Of a stretch of DNA of 64,000 bases, positions 55,531-64,000 are shown piece after piece; position 1 is the stretch's first letter; every line of letters starts with the position of its first letter. Origin of the DNA: Pseudarcicella hirudinis (lineage in GTDB: Bacteria > Bacteroidota > Bacteroidia > Cytophagales > Spirosomataceae); contig NZ_FOXH01000005.1 of NCBI RefSeq assembly GCF_900115665.1, positions 353,897 to 417,896 on the forward strand, written 5' to 3'. The notes under the pieces were generated by a model. The model saw nothing but the letters and a program-made list of their open reading frames with translations. It ran no database searches and was not told the DNA's origin. A program made the translations under genes and the position numbers.

Positions 55531-58500
55531 ATGATTGGATTTTTATATAAAAAACCCCTCCGCACTATCATGAAGATTTCAATAATGCAGTTATTGATCG
55601 CACTGGTTTTCATGGGGATTACTAAGGCGAATATAACCAGGGCTCAGGAAGTTTTAGATCAGAGAATCTCACTCCAAAGTTCGAACGAGACCTTTAAAAA
55701 ATTGCTTACAACGATTGAACGAAATGCCCATGTCAAATTTGTTTACAATCCTCAGGATATCAGAAATGTACAGCCTCTTTCACTTGATATAAAAAATGAA
55801 AGGCTCAGCGAAGTGCTTGACAAAATTCTGATCCCTTTAAATATTTCGTATGAAGTAAGCGGGAAACAAATTGCACTTTTCAGAAAAACTTCTATTTCTG
55901 TCCTTGAAGTAAAACCCATCCTGAATACTTATCCGGAAAATGAATCCTCCGACCAGCTGATCACCGGAAAAGTGGTTGATGAAAAAGGCGATGCTATGCC
56001 CGGAGTCAATATCCTGCTGAAAGGAACATTAAAAGGGACTGTCTCCGATGGCAACGGGCAGTTTAAATTAAGTATCCCCTCCAAAGAGGCCATTCTGATT
56101 GTCAGCTTCGTCGGATATGAAAAACAAGAGGTTTCAGTCGGGAATAAGACGAGTCTCCTTATTACGCTAAAGGCCTACATCAATGCCATGGACGAAGTAA
56201 TTGTTCTGGGATATGGCACCCAGAAAAAAATAAACATGACCGGGGCTGTCTCGACAATGAATTCTAAAGAAATTCAGTTGATTCCGGCATCAAATTTATC
56301 CAACGTTCTGGCAGGTCGTATGTCCGGAACTTTTATCAGCTCACAAACAGGTACTCCGGGTATTTCTTCAGGAATCAAAATACGCGGACGTTCTTCTTTC
56401 AGTACTCCTCCGGGGTATAATCCCGGTGATCCTGCCGGTGAGGCGATTGCAACGTCTCCGATTTACGTGATTGACGGAGTAGTCAGAGACAAAGTCAGTT
56501 TTGATGCTTTATCCCCGAATGAGGTAGCAGATGTATCTATTTTGAAAGATGCAGCTTCAGCAGCTATATACGGATCCCGTTCTTCTAATGGGGTAATCCT
56601 GGTAAGAACAAAAACCGGAAGCACCGGAAAGCCATCCATTTCTTTCAGTTCACTTACCAGCGTTCAGACAACCGGAGTGCTTCCCCAATTTCTGTCACTG
56701 GATGAAAGTGTAAAGTTACACCGTGCAGTAAACGGAGCCGGATCAATCACAAATGAAGAGCTAAACTATGTAAAAGCTACCAACCCGCAGGGATTAAACT
56801 TTTACAACGACGCTTACAGGAATCCAAAAAACCAGCAGATCAATCTGAGTGCTTCCGGAGGAACAGATAAAATCAAATATTTTCTGGGAACTTCCTATTT
56901 TAATGAATCTGGTTTTTTGCCTAACGTAAATTACCAGAAATACAACCTTCGCGGAAACATTTCTGCTGAGCTGGTAAAAAACCTTACAGTAGGGCTTAAC
57001 TTAAATACCAGCACAGGAACCAGAGAACGTTTCAATTTCACCTATGATTACGGTTCTGATGACTTAAACAATTTATGGGGTAAACTCCTGTATATGGGCA
57101 CAAACGTTCCGAGCTACATTGATGGCAAACCTGTTAATCCGGGTTGGTTGGGGAATGTTATTGAAATGATGAAAAATGGTGGATACTGGAGAAATGAAAA
57201 TCAGCAGATAGATGCTTTGATTACGGCGGAGTATAAAGTACCGTTTATCAAAGGACTCGCGCTTAAATCATGGTACAGCCAAAATACCAATAACAGTTTT
57301 GTCAAAACATTTGCCAAAAAGCAATTGCTTTATAATTTCAAAACAACCGGTGCCAACAACCTGATCTATACGAATGAACTGGTAAGTCCTACTCCGGTAT
57401 TAAGTGGTGATCCGGGACAGGAATATGTAGGAAATGAATATACCAAAGCTAATTCCTATCAGTTTGATATGCAGGTAGCTTATGACACTACCATCGGAAA
57501 ACATACATTCGGGGTTCAGGGAATTTATGAGCAATATGAATATCAATCCAATTTCTTTTCTGCATACCGCTATAATTTCCCGGCCTTTACTACAGACCAG
57601 TTTTTTGCAGCAAGCGGAAACAATGCTGACTGGAAAAACGACGGAAAGGAAGTTCAGGACGGAAGATTATCCTACATAGGCAGATTAAACTATGAATACG
57701 ATCAGCGTTATCTCTTTTCTGCTTCAGTCAGAAGAGACGGCTCAGTAAAATTTGCTCCGGATAAAAGGTGGGGATGGTTTCCTTCTGTATCCGCAGGCTG
57801 GGTGATTTCCAATGAAAACTTCTTTAAAGCCATGGCATCGAAATCTGTTGATTTCATGAAACTCAGAGCTTCTTACGCCACCACCGGAAATGATGTAATA
57901 GGCGGCTGGCAATGGCTGGATCAATACAATATTGACAAAAACTCCTATTATTACGGAAATGGTATCTCGGGCCCCCGCCTCACTTACGGAGGAATACCTA
58001 ACCCGAATCTGACCTGGGAAAAATCTCAATCACTGAATATTGGTTTAGATGTAGGGCTTTTCAGAAATGTCAACATGACCCTGGAATACTGGCAAAGACA
58101 TACCTATGACATCCTGGGACGTCGGGTACTTGCCGTTCCGTCAGAATTCGGAGGCTCTCTGCCTGCAGAAAATTATGGAATCATGAATTCCAACGGAATT
58201 GAAATTGAACTGGGTTACAAAAATTCTGTCGGGAAAAATTTCAGATATGAAATCAAAGGTAATTTCAATTATGCCACAAATACTGTAATCAAACAAGATG
58301 TTGCAGCCAATGCCCTTCCATTTCAGGATCCTAACGGTAAACCTTACGGCTACCTCTATGGCTATAATGCGATAGGGGTGATTAAAAACCAGGCTGACCT
58401 GGATAAATTACCTAAAGGCTATACCATAAACGGAGTGGCGCCACAGTTGGGAGACATGCTTCTGCAGGATGTGTCAGGGCCGAATGGCGTTCCGGACAAT

Positions 58501-59028
58501 AAAGTAGATCAATATGACCAGGTAGTACTTTCTAAATATAACGGAGCCTCAAATGCCCCGATCTCTTACGGAATCTCGGTTAATTTATCTTATAAAAACT
58601 TTAGTATCGAAACCTTGTTTGCAGGACTGGCCGGCTTTACTGTTACTTATAACGATGCCTGGGGAAGGAATTTTGGCGGAGGTTTCAGAGTACCAAAATA
58701 CTATGAAAATGCCTGGAGTCCTGAAAACCCGAATGGAACAGCTCCTGCACCGCAACCCTGGGGTAATGCCCATGCCGCAGGATATCAGTGGACTTCCTCA
58801 TACAATACTTATAACGGAAGTTTTCTACGGATGAAATACCTGAATCTTAATTACAGACTTCCGTCTCAGTTTAGTCAAAAATTAAGAGCGAAGGACATCA
58901 GAATATTCCTGTCGGGAACCAACCTCTTTAACATCACAGAATTCAAGTTTTTTGATCCGGAGGTGTATCAATTTATGAGTTATCCTGTCATGAAAACATT
59001 TTCCGCAGGTTTAAGCATCAATTTCTAA
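55531..59028 (+). CDS. susC-like: SusC/RagA-type TonB-dependent transporter
   Basis: The 1165-aa outer-membrane protein has a signal peptide and an STN domain (about 45-125, LDIKNERLSEVLDKIL). A CarboxypepD-reg domain follows (about 145-220, ITGKVVDEKGDAMPGVNILL), then a plug (VLGYGTQKKINMTGAV, near residue 228), then a beta-barrel ending in SINF. It imports a glycan together with the SusD partner. The STN domain means the FecI/FecR pair can sense transport. The start could also be the internal ATG at 55570 (MKISIMQLL). Confidence 0.93.
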   Translation: MIGFLYKKPLRTIMKISIMQLLIALVFMGITKANITRAQEVLDQRISLQSSNETFKKLLTTIERNAHVKFVYNPQDIRNVQPLSLDIKNERLSEVLDKILIPLNISYEVSGKQIALFRKTSISVLEVKPILNTYPENESSDQLITGKVVDEKGDAMPGVNILLKGTLKGTVSDGNGQFKLSIPSKEAILIVSFVGYEKQEVSVGNKTSLLITLKAYINAMDEVIVLGYGTQKKINMTGAVSTMNSKEIQLIPASNLSNVLAGRMSGTFISSQTGTPGISSGIKIRGRSSFSTPPGYNPGDPAGEAIATSPIYVIDGVVRDKVSFDALSPNEVADVSILKDAASAAIYGSRSSNGVILVRTKTGSTGKPSISFSSLTSVQTTGVLPQFLSLDESVKLHRAVNGAGSITNEELNYVKATNPQGLNFYNDAYRNPKNQQINLSASGGTDKIKYFLGTSYFNESGFLPNVNYQKYNLRGNISAELVKNLTVGLNLNTSTGTRERFNFTYDYGSDDLNNLWGKLLYMGTNVPSYIDGKPVNPGWLGNVIEMMKNGGYWRNENQQIDALITAEYKVPFIKGLALKSWYSQNTNNSFVKTFAKKQLLYNFKTTGANNLIYTNELVSPTPVLSGDPGQEYVGNEYTKANSYQFDMQVAYDTTIGKHTFGVQGIYEQYEYQSNFFSAYRYNFPAFTTDQFFAASGNNADWKNDGKEVQDGRLSYIGRLNYEYDQRYLFSASVRRDGSVKFAPDKRWGWFPSVSAGWVISNENFFKAMASKSVDFMKLRASYATTGNDVIGGWQWLDQYNIDKNSYYYGNGISGPRLTYGGIPNPNLTWEKSQSLNIGLDVGLFRNVNMTLEYWQRHTYDILGRRVLAVPSEFGGSLPAENYGIMNSNGIEIELGYKNSVGKNFRYEIKGNFNYATNTVIKQDVAANALPFQDPNGKPYGYLYGYNAIGVIKNQADLDKLPKGYTINGVAPQLGDMLLQDVSGPNGVPDNKVDQYDQVVLSKYNGASNAPISYGISVNLSYKNFSIETLFAGLAGFTVTYNDAWGRNFGGGFRVPKYYENAWSPENPNGTAPAPQPWGNAHAAGYQWTSSYNTYNGSFLRMKYLNLNYRLPSQFSQKLRAKDIRIFLSGTNLFNITEFKFFDPEVYQFMSYPVMKTFSAGLSINF

Positions 59029-59053
59029 TCTTCAGGCAATTAAAGATAAAAGC

Positions 59054-60787
59054 ATGACAAAGAATATAAAAATAATCTTTTCTGTCGCACTGTCAGCCTT
59101 TCTGATAAGCTGTGAAAGCGTACTTGACAAACAGAATCTGGCGGGGGTAAATCCACAGACTGTTTCAAGCGATGTGAATGTGGCCAATGCATACATTAAC
59201 AACCTTTATGCAACCATAATGCCGGGTAATCCTTCCGGCAACGGAAACGGTACAGACGAAGGAGTACCCTATGAAAAACAATTCAATGCTATATTACATG
59301 GTACAGCTACTATAGAGGTTTTAGATAATTTTAAGCAATACGAAAACATTCGAAGCATTAATATTTTCTTAGACAATCTGGATGCTGCAACTTATGCGCA
59401 GAACAGCAAAGATCAGTTTAAAGGAGAAGCTTTATTCTGGAGAGCCTGGGCTTACAATACTTTAGTCAGCAGTTACGGGGGGGTTCCTCTTATACTCAAA
59501 GCACAAGCTCCGACAACAGACCTTACCGTATTAGCGCAAACCCGGAACAAAACTTCCGAATGTGTGACGCAAATACTCAAGGATTTAGACGATGCCATCG
59601 CTTTACTTCCCGAAACTTCCGATCCAGGAAGAATAGATAAAGGCAGCGCAATGGCTTTTAAGGGTCGGGTATTACTTTTCTTTGCCAGCCCGCTGTTTAA
59701 CGGACTAGGAGGCGTTGCTACCTGGAAAAAAGCTTACGATGCCAACCTGGCTGCCAAAACTTTTCTTGATGGCAAAGGGAAAGGTCTTTTTAGCCCGTAC
59801 AAAGATATCTGGGATGTAGAGCTAAATAAAGAAGTGGTAATGGTCAGAAGATACAATTATCCTCAGGCTACTTATTTCCAGGGCGGATTGATGCCATTGA
59901 ACTGGTCTAAAGATGATGTCGGATATGATCGCCCATCGCTTGAGCTGGTTGATGCCTTTCCGATGAAAGACGGCTCTTCCTGGAATCCGGGTACAGATGG
60001 ATACAGTAAATTTTTCATGAACCGGGATGATCGCTTTTATGCAAACATTGCCTATAACGGCTCCCCTAATCAGTACCTGAAAGGAATGAGAGACAGCAAA
60101 AGTTATCTGTGGACTTACTGGAATAATATTACTGACTACAACGGAGTAAAAGGAATCATCGGAAAACATAATCAGGTTACTGACGAAGGAACATTACCTT
60201 CAGCTTCAGGATTTTACCGGATCAAGGCCATTGACAAAAATATCGACAAAGGTAATGTGTACAATGCTGCTGTAGACTGGCCTGAAATCAGATATACTGA
60301 AGTACTGATGAATCTTGGGGAATGTGCCAATGAGGTTGGTGAAACCAATACTGCCCTTCAGGTATTGAAAGATGTCAGAAACAGAGCTAATATTTCTGCC
60401 GGAACCGACGGAAATTTTGGGATTCTTGCAAAAACCCAGACTGAAATAAGAATAGCTTACCAGAAAGAACGGTTTGTTGAATTTTGCTTCGAAGGAAAAC
60501 GCTGGAATGATATCCGTCGCTGGAAATTATTTGATCAGCTTAATGCCCTTCCGCAGAGACATGGATTGGCAATTACACTTAAACCAGGTGTTCCTGACAT
60601 GGCTCCAATGGCAGATCTTAATACCAATTATGATAATTTTACCTACAAGGTTATTACATGTGATCCGATAAATCTGGCACTGAAAGATCAGTATTATATT
60701 TATCCGATACCCAAAGCCAGACTTGACAGGAATGCAAAACTGGAACAAGTAAAGGGCTGGGGAGGAACATTTGATCCATTCCTTTAA
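59054..60787 (+). CDS. susD-like: SusD/RagB-type glycan-binding lipoprotein
   Basis: The 577-aa protein has a lipobox (SAFLISC, Cys20), helical TPR-like repeats (FKGEALFWRAWAYNTLVSSY) and the SusD C-terminal part (FCFEGKRWNDIRRWKLFDQL). It binds substrate at the cell surface for the transporter encoded 25 bases upstream. The substrate is unknown. Confidence 0.93.
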   Translation: MTKNIKIIFSVALSAFLISCESVLDKQNLAGVNPQTVSSDVNVANAYINNLYATIMPGNPSGNGNGTDEGVPYEKQFNAILHGTATIEVLDNFKQYENIRSINIFLDNLDAATYAQNSKDQFKGEALFWRAWAYNTLVSSYGGVPLILKAQAPTTDLTVLAQTRNKTSECVTQILKDLDDAIALLPETSDPGRIDKGSAMAFKGRVLLFFASPLFNGLGGVATWKKAYDANLAAKTFLDGKGKGLFSPYKDIWDVELNKEVVMVRRYNYPQATYFQGGLMPLNWSKDDVGYDRPSLELVDAFPMKDGSSWNPGTDGYSKFFMNRDDRFYANIAYNGSPNQYLKGMRDSKSYLWTYWNNITDYNGVKGIIGKHNQVTDEGTLPSASGFYRIKAIDKNIDKGNVYNAAVDWPEIRYTEVLMNLGECANEVGETNTALQVLKDVRNRANISAGTDGNFGILAKTQTEIRIAYQKERFVEFCFEGKRWNDIRRWKLFDQLNALPQRHGLAITLKPGVPDMAPMADLNTNYDNFTYKVITCDPINLALKDQYYIYPIPKARLDRNAKLEQVKGWGGTFDPFL

Positions 60788-60793
60788 TAAAGA

Positions 60794-60827
60794 TGCCGGG
60801 GAAAGGGTATTTCCCCGGTATTTTTTT
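60794..60827 (+). terminator. Terminator after the SusD-like gene
   Basis: CCGGGGAAA (60796-60804) pairs with TTTCCCCGG (60810-60818), extended by two pairs, followed by TATTTTTTTC. It should stop or reduce transcription into the next gene, so that gene may have its own promoter or be expressed at a lower level. Confidence 0.85.
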
Positions 60828-60929
60828 CTTTTTCAGTCAGTATCATAAAACCGGCCCGGATTCGTCGAATCAATTTTAAATATTTAATTCATTTTCAGGC
60901 CATTTTACAATCATTTCAACATTTCGGTA

Positions 60930-63455
60930 ATGAAAATCTTTCAAAACTTTGTACTTATCTCTATCATACTTTTCAGTACTACGCTCAGAGGGCAAATCAA
61001 TCTGAAAACCAACTATTCTACCATCAGTATTAATGGAAAAGGATTCATTACATCAATTAAAGATAAAATAACGCATAAAGAATATTGTCCGAAAGGCCGT
61101 CCTTCTTCCTTATTAAACCTGCATTCTCAAAATAAATACCTTGAACCGCAAAGTGCCTCCTTTAATCCCCAAAAAGGAGAAATACTGTTAAACTATTCCA
61201 ACGGGTCTGTGGCCAAGGTTAAATTACTGCAAAAAAAGCACTACCTGCGATTTGAACTGGTTTCACTGACAAATCGCGAACAAATAGATAATATCGTTTG
61301 GGGACCTTATAAAACCAATATTTCCAAAACTATCGGTGATATCATTTCAGTAGTACGCAGTGATGATTTTGCCATCGGAATGCTGGGTTTGAATGACAAT
61401 ACTACCAGCGGTCCGCCTAACGACGGTGATATGTCTTTCATGTATTACTATATCCATTCTCCTGATCCTAAAAAATATCCTCTGCCTCCACATCTGAAAG
61501 AAGGGCAAACCTTCAAAATCGGTGGAGATGGTATCAGCGACATTGCTTTCTATTCCCAGCCGGAAGAATATTTCAGAATGTGCTACGGCAACGGAGCATT
61601 ACTGGAACCTGAGTTTGGTTCATCAATCTGTATGCATTCGAGAAATCGCCGGAAAGAACAAATGATCAATTTCCCCGTCCTGCCGGATAACGTGGACGGT
61701 GGCTTTAATTCAGCCAGACACCAGCTTGTGGTGCCGACCAATGCAGATTTCATCGGCTCAGCTATCGCTCTCTATGCCTGTCCGGACACACTTGGACTTG
61801 CCACTATTGAAAAAATTGTCTTAAATGAAGGATTACCGCATCCTGAAGTAGATGGAAAATGGATCAAAGATCCGAAAGCTTACAAACCGGATATCGCCTG
61901 GTGGGGTGCGCATGACAGTCTGAGTGTTTATGCCAGTCAACTCGGACTTAATGCGGTACAGGATGAAGGTTTGGGAGAATATTATCCCAACCCCGCTAAC
62001 CGCTGGGCCAAAAAGAAAATACAACTGAATAATTACGGACTTGATATTCCGGAATTTGGGGCAATTATGCAAAAAAATGGCATCAGATATGGTTTACATA
62101 CACTTTGCGAGTTTCTTCAGCCTCATACCAGCGACGTCTCGCCGACACCAAATGATAGTCTGGCTATTATGATGAGAACGCATATTACCCGAAACCTCCT
62201 GGAAAATGACAGCATCATAACAGTAGCCGACACCAGCTATTTTCATGAATTCGGCGGTTGGGAAGGTAATCATACCAATGTACTAAAAATCGGGAAGGAA
62301 CTAATCGAATACACAGGTATTACCAAAACACAGCCTTATACTTTTCTGGGTGTAAAAAGAGGTTTTCATGGTACAACCGCAGGTTCTTATCAGGCAGGTA
62401 CTACAATCGTTAAACTTCAGCCTAACTGTTACAGAGGCTTTGCTCCGGATATGAACCTTCAAGAGGTTTATGCTGACTATTATGGCCGCCTGCTGACAGA
62501 TGGCAAAATGGATTATATTGATTTTGACGGACTGGAAAGCTGTATTTATCAGGGACACGGACAGTATTCTTTTAAAAGATTTTTCAGAAAACTGTTCGAC
62601 AGTTATAAAAACAACGGCGGACAGTACCTCAGAGTAATGGGAAGCTGTGTTTATGAAGGAAACTGGCACTATATGAGCGTTTGCAACGTCGGAGGAGGTG
62701 ACCATATGTTTAGCCCAGTACTGAATAAATGGGGGATTGAAGGGAAAGATATGCGTTACGTTTTTGAGAGCAACTATTTCCCGGCCACATTCGGAATTAT
62801 CAATTTCAGTCCTGCCTGGAGCTTATACGATGCAGAGAATTTACAAGCCAAGTCCATCGGCTGGAATGCCACTTACATGTTAGGATTAAGTCAGGAAACT
62901 GTAGAGAAAAGTGCAGAAAAACAAGCCATTTTCAAAGCTTACCGAACCTGGGAAAATGCCAGAGCAGCCAATGTTTTCAGCCCTGCACATAAGAAATTGT
63001 TAAAAGACCTGAATTATAAATTTCATCTTGAGGAAAAAGAAAAAGGGAAATTCGCATTATCTGTCATCAGAGAGAATCGCTTCATGCTATATGCAGCACC
63101 TGATTCCAGCAAACAATTCAATGTTTTCAATGAATTTGACAATCAACCCCTGCAATTTTCAATAAGGTTAACCGGAAACAAAAACAGCCTGGCAGCGGGA
63201 GTCTCTTTCAGCCTGAACCAGAAAACATACAATATTCCAACGACAATCAGTGAAGGGCAATTCCTGATCGCTGAAAAAGGCAGACTCTATCTGACAGATC
63301 GTAACAGGAAAAAACTCAAAGAGATTACAAATGTTACCTTACCATCTCTTCCTTCCGGCAAGCATATCATGCAATGGCAGATTAATACGGCTTCGGATAA
63401 GGAAATCAAACTGGAAGTAGTGGTAAGTACCTTTGGCAAGACGTTATCTGTTTAA
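60930..63455 (+). CDS. Secreted glycosidase-like protein, 841 aa
   Basis: The protein has a signal peptide (LISIILFSTTLRGQ) and a beta-rich N-terminal part. Its centre has TIM-barrel-like motifs: WWGAHDSLSVYASQLGLNAV, RYGLHTLCEFLQPH and MDYIDFDGLESCIYQGHGQY (a D-x-D-G region that could hold a catalytic acid). A C-terminal beta domain follows. It resembles clan-D-like glycoside hydrolases in plan, but I cannot place it in a family. Its position after SusC/SusD and before a sulfatase suggests it acts on the imported glycan. Confidence 0.6.
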   Translation: MKIFQNFVLISIILFSTTLRGQINLKTNYSTISINGKGFITSIKDKITHKEYCPKGRPSSLLNLHSQNKYLEPQSASFNPQKGEILLNYSNGSVAKVKLLQKKHYLRFELVSLTNREQIDNIVWGPYKTNISKTIGDIISVVRSDDFAIGMLGLNDNTTSGPPNDGDMSFMYYYIHSPDPKKYPLPPHLKEGQTFKIGGDGISDIAFYSQPEEYFRMCYGNGALLEPEFGSSICMHSRNRRKEQMINFPVLPDNVDGGFNSARHQLVVPTNADFIGSAIALYACPDTLGLATIEKIVLNEGLPHPEVDGKWIKDPKAYKPDIAWWGAHDSLSVYASQLGLNAVQDEGLGEYYPNPANRWAKKKIQLNNYGLDIPEFGAIMQKNGIRYGLHTLCEFLQPHTSDVSPTPNDSLAIMMRTHITRNLLENDSIITVADTSYFHEFGGWEGNHTNVLKIGKELIEYTGITKTQPYTFLGVKRGFHGTTAGSYQAGTTIVKLQPNCYRGFAPDMNLQEVYADYYGRLLTDGKMDYIDFDGLESCIYQGHGQYSFKRFFRKLFDSYKNNGGQYLRVMGSCVYEGNWHYMSVCNVGGGDHMFSPVLNKWGIEGKDMRYVFESNYFPATFGIINFSPAWSLYDAENLQAKSIGWNATYMLGLSQETVEKSAEKQAIFKAYRTWENARAANVFSPAHKKLLKDLNYKFHLEEKEKGKFALSVIRENRFMLYAAPDSSKQFNVFNEFDNQPLQFSIRLTGNKNSLAAGVSFSLNQKTYNIPTTISEGQFLIAEKGRLYLTDRNRKKLKEITNVTLPSLPSGKHIMQWQINTASDKEIKLEVVVSTFGKTLSV

Positions 63456-63526
63456 GCTTTTTTATCAGGGCTTTCCGTCTGAAACACAGCAACGGCTTCT
63501 GAACGCAATCTTCCGGTAGTTTATTA

Positions 63527-63570
63527 AAAAGAGTAATAGTCAGAGTATATATTCCGGCTATTGCTCTTTT
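63527..63570 (+). terminator. Terminator-like hairpin after the 841-aa gene
   Basis: AAAAGAGTAATAG (63527-63539) pairs with CTATTGCTCTTTT (63558-63570, one G-T pair). The stem itself ends in TTTT. It lies between the 841-aa gene and the sulfatase. Confidence 0.65.
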
Positions 63571-63687
63571 CTGTTATTAAATGGTTCCTATCCGTTTTTC
63601 CCCGGGACAGGTAAACAGAGAAACGATTTTATTTGAATACCTTTGCCGGGTTCGATTTTTTATTCTGAAATCCAAACTGATGAACTT

Positions 63688-64000
63688 ATGAAAAAAATAA
63701 AGGTCTGTATTGTCTTACTGACTCTTGCCGTTTTGCTGATCACTACCGGCAGTTCCTGGAAACCCTCTCCTAACCCGCAAAAGCCTCCGAATGTTGTGTT
63801 AATTTTTATGGATGATATGGGTTACGGTGATCTATCCTGTTATGGAGCAACAGGGTATAAAACACCTAATCTGGATCAGCTGGCACTGGAAGGAACCCGT
63901 TTTACAAATTTCCTTGCGGCTCAGGCAGTTTGCTCCGCTTCAAGAGCAGCTTTGCTTACAGGCACTTATCCCAACAGAATAGGCATAACCGGCGCATTGA
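63688..64000 (+). CDS. Sulfatase, S1 family (5' part)
   Basis: The first 104 codons are visible. They encode a signal peptide, [19 protein letters not shown] (metal-binding Asp pair) and the CSASR motif with Cys82, which would become formylglycine, followed by [13 protein letters not shown]. This is the S1 sulfatase start. It should remove sulfate esters from a glycan. The rest of the gene is outside the window. Confidence 0.93.
   Translation, partial: MKKIKVCIVLLTLAVLLITTGSSWKPSPNPQKPPNVVLIFMDDMGYGDLSCYGATGYKTPNLDQLALEGTRFTNFLAAQAVCSASRAALLTGTYPNRIGITGAL

Noticed and set aside
1-64000. CRISPR array or insertion sequence
   Set aside because: No regularly spaced repeats, transposase gene or terminal inverted repeats were seen on either strand.

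Overview
The window is from a member of the Bacteroidota, probably a Cytophagales-like heterotroph. The evidence is a SusC/SusD pair under a FecI/FecR sigma/anti-sigma pair, a GH125 mannosidase, promoters of the Bacteroidetes type (TTG, about 20 nt, TAnnTTTG), a DUF4494 gene and an IntDOT-like integrase. Genus cannot be fixed from the sequence alone.

Bases 1 to about 44,512 are a tailed-phage prophage whose left end lies outside the window. From left to right it has four blocks. (a) A rightward early operon (2-9236) holds the end of a RecE-like exonuclease, a DnaQ-type exonuclease, DUF4494, three DNA methyltransferases of different classes, two ASCH-like proteins and many small unknowns; three tiny one-helix membrane peptides are coupled to the first genes. 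(b) A leftward late operon (37469 down to 9300) holds the small and large terminase subunits, neck proteins, a tail-chaperone candidate with a possible -1 frameshift, a 1822-aa tape measure, tail and baseplate proteins, a 1349-aa tail fiber, then portal, scaffold and capsid candidates and the lysis genes. (c) A rightward control block (37.6-41.8 kb) holds two identical 81-bp promoter/leader units, a ribbon-helix-helix regulator, a 775-aa unknown protein and an Xre regulator. (d) A leftward end block holds a zinc-finger 'moron' between inverted copies of one terminator, an ArsR-like regulator and the tyrosine integrase, next to the 3' end of a tRNA-Ser(UGA) gene that is the likely attachment site.

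Bases 44,513-64,000 are host chromosome: tRNA-Ser(UGA), miaA (whose product should modify that tRNA), a Vsr-like/GNAT-like gene, an Asp/Asn hydroxylase-like gene with a sulfotransferase and APS kinase (a small sulfation locus), GH125 exo-mannosidase with a metallophosphoesterase and an alkaline-phosphatase-like enzyme, and then a glycan locus: FecI, FecR, SusC, SusD, an 841-aa secreted protein and the start of an S1 sulfatase.

The most unusual features are: a 1038-bp gene lying entirely inside dcm in another frame, with both frames resembling conserved families; three exact copies of a 26-bp near-palindrome, one at the head of each late-operon segment; a T9 slippery run just upstream of the tape measure; the inverted terminator pair around a moron; and a duplicated promoter/leader that appears to have been split by a small ORF.
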